Notes: generated by a model from the sequence alone, not told the origin. Shown: positions 30,801 through 39,782, numbered from the stretch's first letter. The stretch is 56,000 bases of DNA from Thiocystis violacea (GCF_016583565.1 NZ_NRRF01000032.1:1-56000); one strand, 5' to 3'. Made by a program: numbers and translations.

Positions 30801-33485
30801 ATCGACGAGCGCGGTCAGGCGATCATCAATCCAGAGACGGGCGATCAGGGCACTGATCTTGCGGACGAGCACTTCCATTACTACCGCGTGCAAGTGCCGG
30901 AGGACAACGCGGGCCTCATGCACACGCGCCTGATCGCCCTGAGCGGTGATGTGGACCTCTACCTGCGTGCGGTCGCCCCGCCGACCTTGAATCACGATAA
31001 CGGGAGTGGCGGCTGGAGCGGTTCCCTCTACGACCGCTCCCATACCGGCGACGTCAGCCTCTACGGCAGTTGGGTCCCGCTGGACGCGCGGTTGGGCGCG
31101 CAGTTGCCGCCAGGCGACTGGTGGCTCGCGGTCCGTGCCAATGGCACGAACGTCCGCTACCGCCTAACGGTCAGTGCCGGCGGGGTGGCGGACACCCAGG
31201 GGCATCTGCTGGATACCATCGGTCTCGTCCAGGATCTGGCCCAATCGGGTGGCCAGGTCTCGGGCCAGACCCTGGCGGGCAATGACATGCGCTTCTATCG
31301 GGTTGTCGTGCCGGCCTCGTCGATCAACCAAGCGAGCAGCACGCCGCTCGATTGGAAGCTGCGGCTGTCCAAACAGAGCGGCGACGTCAGGGTCTTCATC
31401 CGGGACCAGGTGCCGCCGGGGAACTCGGCAAAGGATGGACGCAACAGCCTCTGCGCCACTGAGAGCGACGCGACCGACTGGCGGGACGAGAACAGCACCC
31501 TGCCGGACAACCCCTATCTCTTCCTCAAGGATCCGGGCGAATACACGCTGAAGATGCCGCCGGTGAAACCTGGCAAGACCTATTATCTAGGTGTCTATGC
31601 CTGCAACGATGCCAACTTCAGCTTGGACTCGCGGGTGGGATCCGAGCGGTTAAACCTGGATGGCTTGCTCGATTTCGATGCCGGGACGGTCACCACCACG
31701 TTGGCGGCGGGGCAGAAGCAGCTCTACAGGGTCTCGGTGCCCGCCGATGCCATGCGCTGGCGTCACCTGGCCCAGCACAGCGCCGATGTGAAGCTGTATC
31801 TGATGCAGGACACCGTGCCGACCGAGAGCAGCTCTGCCCATTGGTATAGTCGTGCCGCCAACGCCAACTACAGCAAGTATCTTTACGAGAGCGCCACGCT
31901 GGACAACTACCCCTGGCAACCGGGGCATGATTACTACCTGCTCATGGCCAACACCGCCACCTCACCGCAAGCGGTCACCTTCACCATGGACGGCCGCACC
32001 GTGCTGACGGACGACGAAGACCTGGACGGTCTGCCAGACGCCTGGGAACGTGAGTATTTCGGCAGTACCTCGGCGCGACCCGAACAAGACTCGGATGGCG
32101 ATGGCCTCACCAACCTGGAGGAGTATCAGATGGGCACGGATCCACGGGATCCGGACGATCCGCCCGTGACCGATGGCGTTTGCGGTGAAAGTCATAGAGC
32201 ACGCTTTACCAGCGCACCAACGGAGGCGCTCTGTACCGCGGGCATCGCGAGCGCGGTGACTGGCAGCGGGCCCTGGAGTTGGAGCTGCGAAGGGACCAAC
32301 GGTGGTGGCGATGCCAGTTGCTCGGCTGAGCCATTCAACGGCGCGGGCGATCAATGCTTCGCCGCATCCCTCTATCTTGGACCCGCCAGTTACGGCAGTG
32401 GCCAGACCCTGCGTCTGCGCTCGTCGGCGACGATCACGACCCGTGGCGCTGTCGTTGTCGCGCGCGGTGCATCGGCGTTGCTGGAGGCTGGCAGAGGCAT
32501 CACGCTGAATCGGGGCTTTCAAGCCAAGGCGGGCAGCCGGGTGCAGATCCGCAAGGCAGCCGTCAACTGCGCCGCCAGCCCTGCGATGGAACTCGATACG
32601 GTATCTTCGCTAGCGACGTCGGTGGTTGCCGACACGGCTGCGCCCGCGCCGGTGACGCTTGCCTGGGATATGCTGCCAGAAGCCCTGCAAACGGTCCTGC
32701 AGGCGGCGGATGTCCAGCCCGATGATCTCCAGAGTGATGCCAATGGCGAGTCGATCGTCTTCAGCACCGCGCAGCCGCTCGATCCCTGGGACAGCAACGC
32801 GCGTGCTGACATCTATCTCTATGAGGTCGACAGGGATCACCTGGTGCTGGTCAGCGCCTGTCCGACCGGTGAGGCTGGCAATGGTGCGAGCACGCACCCG
32901 CGCATTGACGGGAGTGGCGACTACATCGTCTACCAGTCAACGGCCGATAACCTGACCGATACGGATCCCAATACGGTCAGTGATATCTACCTCTACAACA
33001 TTCGCACCCAATGGACGGACCGACTGAGCTGGGCCTCCAACGACACCGAGGGCGTGACGCCGGCGACGCATGCGGCCATCGGCGGTGAGGGTCCGCTCGT
33101 CCTCTATCAGCGCCAGGACCGCCTCGGCTACAGTCAAATCTACGCCACCAGTGACGGCGGCTACACGGATCAGCAGGTTCATCTCTGGAGCCGCGAGCGA
33201 GACGAGCAAGGGCGGTGGCTGGACAATTACTCGCCCTCGATCAGTGCGGACGGTCGCTACGTCGTCTACCTGGAACAGCCGATGGCATCCGAGCCTTGCC
33301 GCGTGGTTACGCAGGACCGAGACACTGGGGAGACGCTCTATCAGGCCTGTCCCGGCGGGTTGGAGTTCAGCCAACTCATTGGCGCAGACTACGATGACGT
33401 GAACGACGCGGTTATCTGGTCGCTTCGCTCGGATGCGGATGAGCAGACAGGGCGCCTGAGCACCTCTAATCCGCTGCGCCCCTAG
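24843..33485 (+). CDS. Giant secreted multi-module protein with about 18 PPC-like repeats and C-terminal propeller-like module
   Basis: 2880 residues. Signal peptide of about 47 residues ('LLPSLLLLWVASLSPAFA' then Ala). Residues ~50-2385 are about 18 related beta-rich modules of ~110-140 residues with the pattern 'YYRVxVP....W.L.L....G...L.VRxxxLP ... YYIGV', resembling bacterial pre-peptidase C-terminal (PPC) domains. Residues about 608-1839 are a threefold repeat of ~411 residues, each holding three modules, with paired cysteines ('VVC'...'CWAA'). Near 2388-2435 a thrombospondin-3-like segment ('DLDGLPDAW', 'DSDGDGLTNLEEY') suggests Ca2+ binding. The last ~436 residues are a Cys-rich 'GSGPWSWSC' segment, a beta-stack ('ITLNRGFQAKAGS') and a TolB/WD-like propeller, shared with the peptidase at 52.3 kb. 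No protease or sugar-active site is seen. Likely a surface or extracellular adhesion/binding protein; function unknown. Confidence 0.9.
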   Translation: MLQATPSSGRFVSSLLSSALVACCRRSLGLLPSLLLLWVASLSPAFAADSLTGTLLTGKDSSHALTVPAGQKGLRIVLSATANADVSLYRDLPDPSPDTRIGTSSNAQLHSFHVSEADLSPGDAYYIQIHADAYLEYTLSWEWVYAYDLTWDPGTSESGTIAFNQPDTFGGDYLLRITSRTSANGVWRHALTVTGGEADLYLKQGSAPTGTNTGSYRSSRSGSDGFVLDDRQFQDNQTWYYRVHAAPGSRWKLVSGDIHVHDLGVLASDASSGSGDVTIGPEGTVYFKTSIEAPTGDDATQAWRLWLKGADLPILVEKNNAPTSTAKEKTAQGQMLLVPTYLQSNLYFVGVPGDPGTTLALDSRKHAILPLAFSGGTVSGRDDGGYGFVTYRVDVPIEQIGWEITLTPGSGNPELYVRHGDIPNQWNNDGLSENVTGIKDSLTLVPDSKSRPSLTDGAWYITVFGNGSFTYDLGNKNPDVDVKPFINSPTPIINDVAHRDHVGWRYYRVDDINTQLQYLGWELELSAQQAGTEIAVRRNALPSRWNYRTDGGTTLRGSAHLDASSTSGLLQRPRHQADVWYIGIYQPERALGAFELETRSVPSQNLAFNGGSKTVTAQRGTDWRFFKVNVPSDPKGWDLRLTDVSGGQPGLVVCRELLPDGFTTTSGINSNSVWASGACWAAAADWTGRSSSPTGENEQYRILAMGMGAPLQAGTYYVGVGSKSGTVALSYRLLSRGIGAGNDSQGQPWAIQIRDLAFVGGSLSGTDLAPREAAYYRVSVPADLDSWSLEMVPSAMGEALMAVRKDVLPNITASASARTDSTSYTGIKRQKTGQEFFYKYADNRETTITPGDYFIAVVSEGQQPESSSKVGVSPVAYTLASQGRMPVSDKTATPVSAASPVTWLLQSAAYGQQKVYRFRVPTGLSALEVRLRNRSGNPLMAVYRSDLNTGLIPDANSGSYAAEEGGQTRIGAHAELLTFVQPAAGDYTLVVAADKASNLEANASFDVEVTATAESVFRFNGGLATVADQEAASWRYYQVMVPADAKGWDLRLKDVTSGQPGLVVCRDVLPGSFATTGGLSSKDQWARGSCWAADADWTGRSFSATGANEQYRILAMGMGSPLEAGTYYVGVSARAGTNPLSYTLHSRGIGVGNDGDRQPWAIQIRDLGAFSGGSLSTTGLAPREAAYYRVTVPADQDSWSLAMVPTLGEALMAARHAVLPNITASNSATAQTDSTAFNGVKRQKSGREFFYKYASNGDPIILPGDYYIAVVSEGRNPESSTKVGTDTVSYTLTSEGRMPVADKTATPLSTSQPVIWLGQTSLYGQQKAYRFRVPAGLPALEIRLKDRVGNPLMAVYRAEAGAGLFPDAYVSGYVADEGGQTRIASGAELITLAQPAAGDYTLVVAADKASNVEADAGYTVEVIAQTESVFRFNGGTATVAEQEPATWRYFQVEVPADTKGWDLRLKDVTSGQPGLVVCRDVSPSSFASSNLYNGSVWPSGACWAADSDWTGRSSSASGEDEQYRILAMGMGSPLEAGTYYIGVSTKARAPAAPLSYTLQSRGIGAGDDSDGLPWAIQIQDLPFTGGTLSGADLAPREAAYYRVTVPEHQDSWSLTLEPTLGESLLAIREAVLPNVKASSSASSKSDSTAYAGIKRQKTGREFFYKYAYDREATIKPGDYYIAVVSEGLDPETSTKVGSETVSFSLTSQGRMPVANKTATPLSASAPVTWLGQTALYGQQKAYRFRVPAGLPALEIRLKNRVGNPQVALYRADVDAGLLPTAYVSGYVAHEGGQSRTAYDAALMTLPQPAAGDYTLVVAADKAGIAEADASFDLAISVREPRGIDFVTPMLPDPGAGEDPYDYVEGTLVDNQSAFFRVEVPEGTIGWRLWLYADIGDATLRFRKDGVPNGDSNTLASSTVETMLTAPYLTPGTWFVEVIAKGLTDFRLRSESLEPLRTWKMPPAVLTGTWAAATHPGLTAPQIGDSGIDERGQAIINPETGDQGTDLADEHFHYYRVQVPEDNAGLMHTRLIALSGDVDLYLRAVAPPTLNHDNGSGGWSGSLYDRSHTGDVSLYGSWVPLDARLGAQLPPGDWWLAVRANGTNVRYRLTVSAGGVADTQGHLLDTIGLVQDLAQSGGQVSGQTLAGNDMRFYRVVVPASSINQASSTPLDWKLRLSKQSGDVRVFIRDQVPPGNSAKDGRNSLCATESDATDWRDENSTLPDNPYLFLKDPGEYTLKMPPVKPGKTYYLGVYACNDANFSLDSRVGSERLNLDGLLDFDAGTVTTTLAAGQKQLYRVSVPADAMRWRHLAQHSADVKLYLMQDTVPTESSSAHWYSRAANANYSKYLYESATLDNYPWQPGHDYYLLMANTATSPQAVTFTMDGRTVLTDDEDLDGLPDAWEREYFGSTSARPEQDSDGDGLTNLEEYQMGTDPRDPDDPPVTDGVCGESHRARFTSAPTEALCTAGIASAVTGSGPWSWSCEGTNGGGDASCSAEPFNGAGDQCFAASLYLGPASYGSGQTLRLRSSATITTRGAVVVARGASALLEAGRGITLNRGFQAKAGSRVQIRKAAVNCAASPAMELDTVSSLATSVVADTAAPAPVTLAWDMLPEALQTVLQAADVQPDDLQSDANGESIVFSTAQPLDPWDSNARADIYLYEVDRDHLVLVSACPTGEAGNGASTHPRIDGSGDYIVYQSTADNLTDTDPNTVSDIYLYNIRTQWTDRLSWASNDTEGVTPATHAAIGGEGPLVLYQRQDRLGYSQIYATSDGGYTDQQVHLWSRERDEQGRWLDNYSPSISADGRYVVYLEQPMASEPCRVVTQDRDTGETLYQACPGGLEFSQLIGADYDDVNDAVIWSLRSDADEQTGRLSTSNPLRP
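26664..30360 (+). repeat. Three long in-frame tandem repeats (~1.23 kb each) inside the giant gene
   Basis: Units begin at about 26664, 27897 and 29136 (the 'FNGG' codons), spaced 1233 and 1239 bases. Corresponding protein segments such as 'GWDLRLKDVTSGQPGLVVC', 'YRILAMGMGSPLEAGTYY' and 'PAAGDYTLVVAADKA' recur nearly unchanged, so the repeats arose by duplication and may recombine. Confidence 0.9.
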
Positions 33486-33672
33486 TACCGCCGCGTCGAA
33501 GTCTCGATAGCCGCCCTGGCGGCGCAGCGTGAGCTGCGTCGTCCAGAGCAAACCCGCTGCTTCGCGAGGTGACAACGGTCGATCTCAACGTCCGGCAAGG
33601 TCCGGCGGCCGAACGCGTAAAGCTGGAGCTGCGATGAAGCAGCGGCGTGATCGAGACTCCGGGGCCGCTGTA

Positions 33673-34449
33673 TTAGGCGAAGGAGACGATGCCTCGCTGA
33701 CTCGTTCGGACGAAGGCGAGGATCTCTTCGGTTTCCGGTCCCGGATAGTCCCGCTCCGCGGCCGAGACCGCCTGCTTCAGCGGCAGACCCGACTTGAAGA
33801 GCAGGCGATAGACGCCCTTGATCCGGCTGCGTTGCTCCTGCGAAAAGCCATTGCGTCGCAGTCCGACCACGTTGAGCCCGAGCAGGCGGGCGCGGTGCCC
33901 GTCGACTAGCGCGAAGGGGGGGACGTCCTGGGGGACGCCGGTGACGCCGGCGACCATGGCGTAGGCGCCGATTCGGCAGAATTGGTGGACCGCGACCTGG
34001 CCCGAGAGAAAGCAGTGGTGGGCGACTTCGACATGGCCGGCGAGCGTCGCGGTGTTGGCGAAGATGTTGTGGTCGCCGACGATGCAGTCGTGACCGGCGT
34101 GTGAGAAGGCCATCCAGTAATTGTGGCTGCCGATCCGCGTGCCTTCCTCGGACTTGACGCCGCAGCTGATGTTGACGCCTTCCTTGAAGTGGTTGTGGTC
34201 GCCGATGACAAGCGGCTTGGCCTTCTCTGGCGTGAAGCTCAGGTCCTGCGGTTCGGAGCCCAGGGTCGCGCCGTGGCAGACGCGGTTGTGGGCGCCCATG
34301 CGGGTGTTGCCGTAGATGCGCACGCAGCTGTCGATGCGGCAGCCCTCGCCGATCTCGGCGCCTGACTCGACGATGGAGTAGGGGCCGACGCTGACTGACG
34401 CGTGGACGGACGAACCGTCCTCAATGATGGCGGTTGGGTGGATCTTCAT
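33673..34449 (-). CDS. LpxA-like UDP-N-acetylglucosamine O-acyltransferase, divergent
   Basis: 258-residue left-handed beta-helix acyltransferase of the LpxA family, which adds a 3-hydroxyacyl chain to UDP-GlcNAc to start lipid A. Hexapeptide repeats run from residue 4 to about 190; the catalytic-type His is in '[11 protein letters not shown]' (His120), and '[17 protein letters not shown]' matches LpxA. The usual 'TIHRGT' segment reads 'NISCGVK', and the 'NQDLKY' segment reads 'PQDLSF'. The gene is outside the lpxD-fabZ-lpxA-lpxB cluster, so it is probably a second, specialised copy. Acceptor or chain specificity may differ. It is last on the strand after purH. Confidence 0.85.
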   Translation of the reverse strand: MKIHPTAIIEDGSSVHASVSVGPYSIVESGAEIGEGCRIDSCVRIYGNTRMGAHNRVCHGATLGSEPQDLSFTPEKAKPLVIGDHNHFKEGVNISCGVKSEEGTRIGSHNYWMAFSHAGHDCIVGDHNIFANTATLAGHVEVAHHCFLSGQVAVHQFCRIGAYAMVAGVTGVPQDVPPFALVDGHRARLLGLNVVGLRRNGFSQEQRSRIKGVYRLLFKSGLPLKQAVSAAERDYPGPETEEILAFVRTSQRGIVSFA

Positions 34450-34477
34450 TCTTTAGCCCATCCTGCCGATCGTCATC

Positions 34478-36037
34478 TCAATGCCTGAAGTGCCGCATGC
34501 CGGTGAAGACCATGGCGATGCCGTGCTCGTTGGCCGCGGCGATGACTTCTTCGTCGCGCATGGAGCCGCCCGGTTGGATGACGGCCGTAATCCCGGCGTC
34601 CGCGGCCTGATCGATGCCGTCGCGAAAGGGGAAGAAGGCGTCCGAGGCCATGACCGAGCCGACCACGGCGAGGTCCGCCTGCTCGGCCTTGATGCGGGCG
34701 ATGCGCGCGGAGTTGACCCGGCTCATCTGGCCGGCACCCACCCCGATGGTCATGCGGTCGCGGCCGTAGACGATGGCGTTGGACTTGACGAACTTGGCGA
34801 CCCGCCAGGTAAAGAGCAGGTCTTCCATCTCTTTGTCCGATGGCGCGCGGTCGGTGACGACGCGTGTCTCATGACTCAGCTGCAAATCCGCGTCCTGCAC
34901 TAGCAGGCCGCCGTTGACGCGCTTGAAGTCGAGCCGATGGATGGACTCGCTCGTCCAGTCACCGCACGCTAGCAGACGGACGTTCTTCTTGGCGGCGACG
35001 ACCGCGACGGCGTCTTGCGAGACGCTGGGCGCAATGATGACCTCGACGAACTGGCGCTCGACGATGGCGCGCGCGGTCTCGCCGTCCAGCTCACCGTTGA
35101 AGGCGATGATGCCGCCGAAGGCCGATTCGGGATCCGTGCGGTAGGCGCGGTCGTAGGCCTCCAGCAGACTGGTGCCGAGGGCGACACCGCAGGGGTTGGC
35201 GTGCTTGACGATGACGCAGGCAGGTGACTCGTCGAACTGCTTGATGCACTCCAGGGCGGCATCCGTATCGCCGATATTGTTGTAGGAGAGTTCCTTGCCC
35301 TGGAGTTGACGCGCGGTCGCGATGCCTGACTCCTCGATCCTGTGCTCGACGTAGAAGGCCGCCTTCTGATGAGGGTTCTCGCCGTAGCGCATGGACTGGC
35401 TGCGCTTGAACTGGAGGCTCAGCGTGCGGGGGAAATCCACCTCCGAGCCGGATTCCGCGCGCGCGCCGAGATAGTTGGCGATGGCGCCGTCATAGCGTGC
35501 GGTGTGCTCGAAGGCCTTGGCGGCGAGATCGAAGCGGGTCGTATCGCCAACACCGCCGTTGGTCTTGAGTTCTTCGGCGACCCGGGCGTAGTCGGCCGCG
35601 TCGACCACGACGGTGACGCTGGCGTGGTTTTTCGCGGCCGCTCGCAGCAGGGTGGGGCCGCCGATGTCGATGTTCTCGATCGCGGTCGGCAGGTCGCAGT
35701 CCGGATTCGCGACCGTTGCCTCGAAGGGGTAGAGATTGACCACCACGAGGTCGATCGGCGCGATCTCGTTGGCCTGCATCACCTGGTCGTCGATCCCGCG
35801 ACGGCCGAGGATGCCGCCGTGGATGCGCGGGTGCAGCGTCTTGACGCGCCCGTCCATCATCTCCGGGAAGCCCGTGTGGTCGGAGACCTCGGTGACGGCG
35901 ATGCCGTTGTCGGCGAGCAGTCGGGCGGTGCCGCCGGTGGAGAGGATCTCGATGCCACGCTCGGCGAGCTGGCGGGCGAAGTCGACCAGGCCGGTCTTGT
36001 CGGAGACGCTGATGAGGGCGCGTTCAATGGCTTGCAT
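34478..36037 (-). CDS. purH: Bifunctional AICAR formyltransferase/IMP cyclohydrolase
   Basis: 519-residue PurH, performing the last two steps of IMP synthesis. The N-terminal cyclohydrolase domain shows '[20 protein letters not shown]' (in part), '[16 protein letters not shown]' and '[15 protein letters not shown]'. The C-terminal transformylase shows '[16 protein letters not shown]', '[14 protein letters not shown]', '[10 protein letters not shown]' and '[13 protein letters not shown]'. It lies 65 bases downstream of fis. purD, its normal downstream partner, is displaced. Confidence 0.97.
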   Translation of the reverse strand: MQAIERALISVSDKTGLVDFARQLAERGIEILSTGGTARLLADNGIAVTEVSDHTGFPEMMDGRVKTLHPRIHGGILGRRGIDDQVMQANEIAPIDLVVVNLYPFEATVANPDCDLPTAIENIDIGGPTLLRAAAKNHASVTVVVDAADYARVAEELKTNGGVGDTTRFDLAAKAFEHTARYDGAIANYLGARAESGSEVDFPRTLSLQFKRSQSMRYGENPHQKAAFYVEHRIEESGIATARQLQGKELSYNNIGDTDAALECIKQFDESPACVIVKHANPCGVALGTSLLEAYDRAYRTDPESAFGGIIAFNGELDGETARAIVERQFVEVIIAPSVSQDAVAVVAAKKNVRLLACGDWTSESIHRLDFKRVNGGLLVQDADLQLSHETRVVTDRAPSDKEMEDLLFTWRVAKFVKSNAIVYGRDRMTIGVGAGQMSRVNSARIARIKAEQADLAVVGSVMASDAFFPFRDGIDQAADAGITAVIQPGGSMRDEEVIAAANEHGIAMVFTGMRHFRH

Positions 36038-36102
36038 CTGGGGGTGTCTCGGGTGTTCTTGGGTCCTGAGGACCTGGGTTCTGAGGGAACGACGGGGGGC
36101 TT

Positions 36103-36411
36103 TCAGCGCTCGCGCGCAATCCCGTAGTCGCCGAGTCGCTTGCGCAGGGTGTTGCGGGTCATGCCAAGCATCTTGGCGGCGTGGCTGAGGTTGCCGCTAG
36201 TGTGGTCTAGCACGGTCTCGAACAAGGGCCGCTCGACCTCTTCCATGACGAGGGCGTAAAGCCCTTTCACCTCGTGATCGGCCATGTTCTCGAGATAGAA
36301 CCGCAAGGCGTCCCGAACGCATTTGCTCAGTGGGTCGGTGCGGTCGGCATCGACGATACTCAGCCCCGTCGAGTCCATGTCGGGTGCCGGTCGTGCAGCT
36401 TCGACTCTCAT
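36103..36411 (-). CDS. fis: DNA-binding protein Fis
   Basis: 102-residue nucleoid protein Fis. The C-terminal helix-turn-helix is clear: '[21 protein letters not shown]', preceded by '[16 protein letters not shown]'-like helix ('[19 protein letters not shown]' in pieces). Start ATG 36411 overlaps the dusB stop by 4 bases; an internal ATG at 36378 is also possible. The dusB-fis pairing is the classic gammaproteobacterial order. Confidence 0.95.
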   Translation of the reverse strand: MRVEAARPAPDMDSTGLSIVDADRTDPLSKCVRDALRFYLENMADHEVKGLYALVMEEVERPLFETVLDHTSGNLSHAAKMLGMTRNTLRKRLGDYGIARER

Positions 36412-37493
36412 GCTGCTTCTGTCTCCATCTCGGGGCTTTGGTCGAGGAACGCGAGAACCTGCGACAACTGATCTGCCGGGTGCTCGGTTCGGTTGATCGC
36501 TTGCCTGAACGATGCCGCGTCACGCAACTCTCGGCAATACCAGCCGATGTGCTTGCGGGCGATACGTACCCCGTCACGGTCACCGTAGAAGGCGTAGAGC
36601 GCCTCGAGGTGGGTTCTGAGGATGTTCTTGATCCAGTCCCTGGGTGGGACTCGACCGCCGGCGTGTGCCAGGGGGCGCGCGGGGTCGGCTGGATCCAGTG
36701 CCCTGGCGATCTCATGGAAGATCCAGGGACGTCCTTGGGCAGCGCGTCCGATCATAATAGCATCAGCGCCCGTGTAGTCCAGAACACGTCTAGCCTGCTC
36801 CGGGGAGTCGATGTCGCCGTTGGCGATCAGCGGTATCTCGACCTCGTCCTTGATCCTGCGAAGGGTCTCGTGCTCGGCCGGCGTGCCATAGGTGCAGGCC
36901 CGTGTGCGCCCGTGCACCGTGAGTGCGGCGATGCCGGACTCGCGCGCGATCCGGGCGATCTGGACGGCGTTGCGGCTCTCCGGCGCCCAGCCGGTGCGGA
37001 TCTTGAGGGTGACGGGGGCGTCGACGGCCGAGACCACGGCTTCCAGGATACGCCCGACCAACCGTTCGTCACGCAGCAGTGCGGAGCCCGCCGCGACCTT
37101 GCAGACCTTCTTGGCCGGGCAGCCCATGTTGATGTCGATGATGTGCGCGCCCAGGTCGACGTTGATGCGGGCGGCCGCGGCCATGGCCGCCGGGTCCGTT
37201 CCCAGGATCTGCGCCGCGACCGGTCCCGTCTCGCCGGCGTAGTCCAGCCGCCGGATCGACTTGCGGGTGTTCCAGAGTGTGGTGTTCGCGGAGACCATCT
37301 CGGCCACGGCGAGACCCGCGCCCAGTTCGCGGCAGATGGCGCGATAGGGGCGGTCGGTGACGCCGGCCATGGGCGCCAGGACGAGATTGTTGGCGAGTCG
37401 GTAGGGGCCGATGCTGAAGGGGCGGATGAGGCCAGCGCTCAACGCGGGCGCCTCATCGGATCGGCGCCCGTCGTGGCGGTGGCGCTGGTTCAT
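36408..37493 (-). CDS. dusB: tRNA-dihydrouridine synthase B
   Basis: DusB reduces specific uridines in the tRNA D-loop using FMN and NADPH. The 361-residue product shows 'LAPMAGVTDRPYRAICRELG', the catalytic 'DINMGCPAKKVCKVAAGSAL', 'TLKIRTGW', 'LTVHGRTR' and 'IPLIANGDIDSPEQA'. The N-terminus is ~20 residues longer than usual; the ATG at 37493 overlaps the prmA stop by 4 bases (ATGA), which supports it. It is coupled to fis downstream by another 4-base overlap. Confidence 0.96.
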   Translation of the reverse strand: MNQRHRHDGRRSDEAPALSAGLIRPFSIGPYRLANNLVLAPMAGVTDRPYRAICRELGAGLAVAEMVSANTTLWNTRKSIRRLDYAGETGPVAAQILGTDPAAMAAAARINVDLGAHIIDINMGCPAKKVCKVAAGSALLRDERLVGRILEAVVSAVDAPVTLKIRTGWAPESRNAVQIARIARESGIAALTVHGRTRACTYGTPAEHETLRRIKDEVEIPLIANGDIDSPEQARRVLDYTGADAIMIGRAAQGRPWIFHEIARALDPADPARPLAHAGGRVPPRDWIKNILRTHLEALYAFYGDRDGVRIARKHIGWYCRELRDAASFRQAINRTEHPADQLSQVLAFLDQSPEMETEAA

Positions 37494-38383
37494 GGTGACT
37501 GCTTCGTCTTCCTGCTGCCGGCGATGGAGACCCAATCCTCCCGAATCCGGGGCGGATCCAGATCGACCACCTCAGTGTAGGCCGCGCAGACCGCGTCTGC
37601 CTGATCCGCCAGCACGCCCGAGAGCACAAGCGCCGCGCCTGGGCGCATGCGTTCGATGAGCCTGGGGGCGAGTGCGACCAGTGGGCCGGCGAGGATGTTG
37701 GCGAGCACGACATCGTAGGTCATGTCGGGCGCCTCATCCGGCAGATAGACATCCAGATGCTCGGCGACCCCATTGGCGGCCGCGTTGTCGCGGGTCGCGT
37801 CGATGGCCTGGGGGTCATGATCGACCGCGACGGCCCGCGCCGCGCCGAGCTTGAGGGCGGCGATGGCGAGGATGCCGGAGCCGCAGCCGAAGTCGAGGAC
37901 CGTCTTGCCCGCGACGTCGGCGCCGTCGAGCCATTCCAGGCACATGGCCGTGGTGGCGTGATGCCCGGTGCCGAAGGCGAGGCCGGGGTCGAGCCAGACG
38001 ACGACGGCATCCTTGGCGTCGGTTGGCTGTCCGTGCGGGCAGACCCACAGCCGCGTGCCGAAGCGGGTTGGCTTGAAATCATCCAGCCAGACGCGCTCCC
38101 AGACCTGGTCTTCGATCCGCTCGACCGTCGGAGCCGTGCCCGTTCGTGCGGCGATCCCGGCGGCCAGCCGATCGACCAACGCCTGACTGGCGGCATCCGC
38201 CTCGAACAAGGCCGAGACGACGACCTCCGACCACAGCGGGGTCTCGCCCGGCCCGGGTTCGAGCTGCGGCTCGTCGCCGGCATCGCCGAGTGTGACCGAG
38301 AGGGCGCCGGCCGCCTCCAGGGCGGACTCCGTGACCTCCGCCTCGGACTGAGGAACCTGGAACTTGAGTTGAAGCCAAGGCAT
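37490..38383 (-). CDS. prmA: Ribosomal protein L11 methyltransferase
   Basis: 297-residue PrmA, which trimethylates ribosomal protein L11 with S-adenosylmethionine. Seen: 'MPWLQLKFQVPQSEAE' at the N-terminal domain, 'LAFGTGHHATTAMCLEWL', 'TVLDFGCGSGILAIAALKLGA' (SAM-binding, in part) and 'VLANILAGPLVALAP'. It lies 9 bases after accC and overlaps dusB, so it is in the middle of an operon. Confidence 0.96.
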   Translation of the reverse strand: MPWLQLKFQVPQSEAEVTESALEAAGALSVTLGDAGDEPQLEPGPGETPLWSEVVVSALFEADAASQALVDRLAAGIAARTGTAPTVERIEDQVWERVWLDDFKPTRFGTRLWVCPHGQPTDAKDAVVVWLDPGLAFGTGHHATTAMCLEWLDGADVAGKTVLDFGCGSGILAIAALKLGAARAVAVDHDPQAIDATRDNAAANGVAEHLDVYLPDEAPDMTYDVVLANILAGPLVALAPRLIERMRPGAALVLSGVLADQADAVCAAYTEVVDLDPPRIREDWVSIAGSRKTKQSP

Positions 38384-38392
38384 GTGTCTGGA

Positions 38393-39742
38393 CTACATCC
38401 CGAGCTTCTTTTCGAGGTAGTGGATATTGGCTCCACCGGCGAGAAAGGCGCCGTCGCGCAGGATGGAGCGCTGCAGCTTGATATTGGTGTTGATGCCGTC
38501 GATCACCGTCTCGCGCAGGGCGTTGCACATGCGTGCGATGGCCGCCTCGCGGTCCTCGCCGTGGGTGATCAGCTTGCCGATCATGGAATCGTAGTGGCAG
38601 GGCACGGTGTAGCCGGAATAGATGTGGGTCTCGACCCGTACGCCAGGTCCGCCGGGGGCGTGGAACTCGGTGATTTTGCCTGGACTCGGCATGAAGGTCT
38701 CGGAGTCCTCGGCATTGATGCGGCACTCGATGGCATGACCGCGAATCGCGATGTCCTCTTGGGTGTACCTCAGCGGCTCGCCGGCGGCGATGAGCAATTG
38801 TTCCTTGACGATATCCACGCCCGTGATCATCTCGGTCACGGGGTGCTCCACCTGCACGCGGGTGTTCATCTCTATGAAGTAGAAGTGGCCGTTCTCGTAC
38901 AGGAACTCGAAGGTGCCGGCGCCGCGGTAGCCGATGCTGCGGCAGGCCGCCGCGCAGCGCTCGCCGATTTCGTTGCGCTGCTCCTCGGTAATGCCGGGGG
39001 CGGGTGCCTCCTCCACCACCTTCTGATGGCGACGCTGCATGGAGCAGTCGCGCTCGCCCAGGTGGATGGCGTTGCCCATCTGATCGGCCAGCACCTGGAA
39101 CTCCACGTGGCGCGGGTTCTCCAGGTACTTCTCCATGTAGACCATGTCGTTGTTGAAGGCCGCCGCCGCCTCCGCCTTGGTCAGCGCGATGGCGCTGAGC
39201 AGCGTGGCTTCCGAGTGCACGACCCGCATGCCGCGCCCGCCGCCGCCACCGGAGGACTTGATCATGATCGGGTAGCCGATCTCGCGCGCGATCTCCAGGG
39301 TGCGCTTCTTGTTGTCGTCGATCGGACCGTCCGAGCCGGGCACGCAGGGCACGCCGGCCGCCTTCATGGCGGCGATGGCCGAGACCTTGTCGCCCATCAT
39401 CCGGATGGTTTCGGGACGTGGGCCGATGAAGATGAAGCCCGAATGCTCGACCCGCTCGGCGAAGTCGGCGTTCTCGGAGAGGAATCCATAGCCCGGATGG
39501 ATGGCGACCGTATCCGTCACCTCCGCCGCGCTGATGATGGCGGGGACGTTCAAATAGCTCTGCAGCGCCGGGGCGGGGCCGATGCAGACCGACTCGTCCG
39601 CTAGCAGCACATGTTTGAGATCGCGGTCCGCCTCGGAGTGCACGGCGACCGTCTTGATGCCGAGTTCGCGGCAGGCGCGCAGAATGCGGAGCGCGATCTC
39701 GCCCCGATTCGCGATCAGAACCTTCTCGATGGTTGCAGCCAT
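38393..39742 (-). CDS. accC: Acetyl-CoA carboxylase biotin carboxylase subunit
   Basis: 449-residue AccC carboxylates the biotin of AccB with bicarbonate and ATP in the first step of fatty acid synthesis. ATP-grasp features: '[22 protein letters not shown]' (in part), the glycine-rich '[13 protein letters not shown]', '[20 protein letters not shown]', and '[18 protein letters not shown]'. It is separated from accB by a 93-base gap that contains a strong hairpin. Confidence 0.97.
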   Translation of the reverse strand: MAATIEKVLIANRGEIALRILRACRELGIKTVAVHSEADRDLKHVLLADESVCIGPAPALQSYLNVPAIISAAEVTDTVAIHPGYGFLSENADFAERVEHSGFIFIGPRPETIRMMGDKVSAIAAMKAAGVPCVPGSDGPIDDNKKRTLEIAREIGYPIMIKSSGGGGGRGMRVVHSEATLLSAIALTKAEAAAAFNNDMVYMEKYLENPRHVEFQVLADQMGNAIHLGERDCSMQRRHQKVVEEAPAPGITEEQRNEIGERCAAACRSIGYRGAGTFEFLYENGHFYFIEMNTRVQVEHPVTEMITGVDIVKEQLLIAAGEPLRYTQEDIAIRGHAIECRINAEDSETFMPSPGKITEFHAPGGPGVRVETHIYSGYTVPCHYDSMIGKLITHGEDREAAIARMCNALRETVIDGINTNIKLQRSILRDGAFLAGGANIHYLEKKLGM

Positions 39743-39782
39743 GATGGGAATGTCTTCAGTTGGTGACGGCAGATGGAGTCAA

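Noticed and set aside
37757..39604. 615-residue + strand ORF opposite prmA/accC
   Set aside because: It spans two conserved minus-strand genes and their junction, and shows no family features; a GC-rich shadow.
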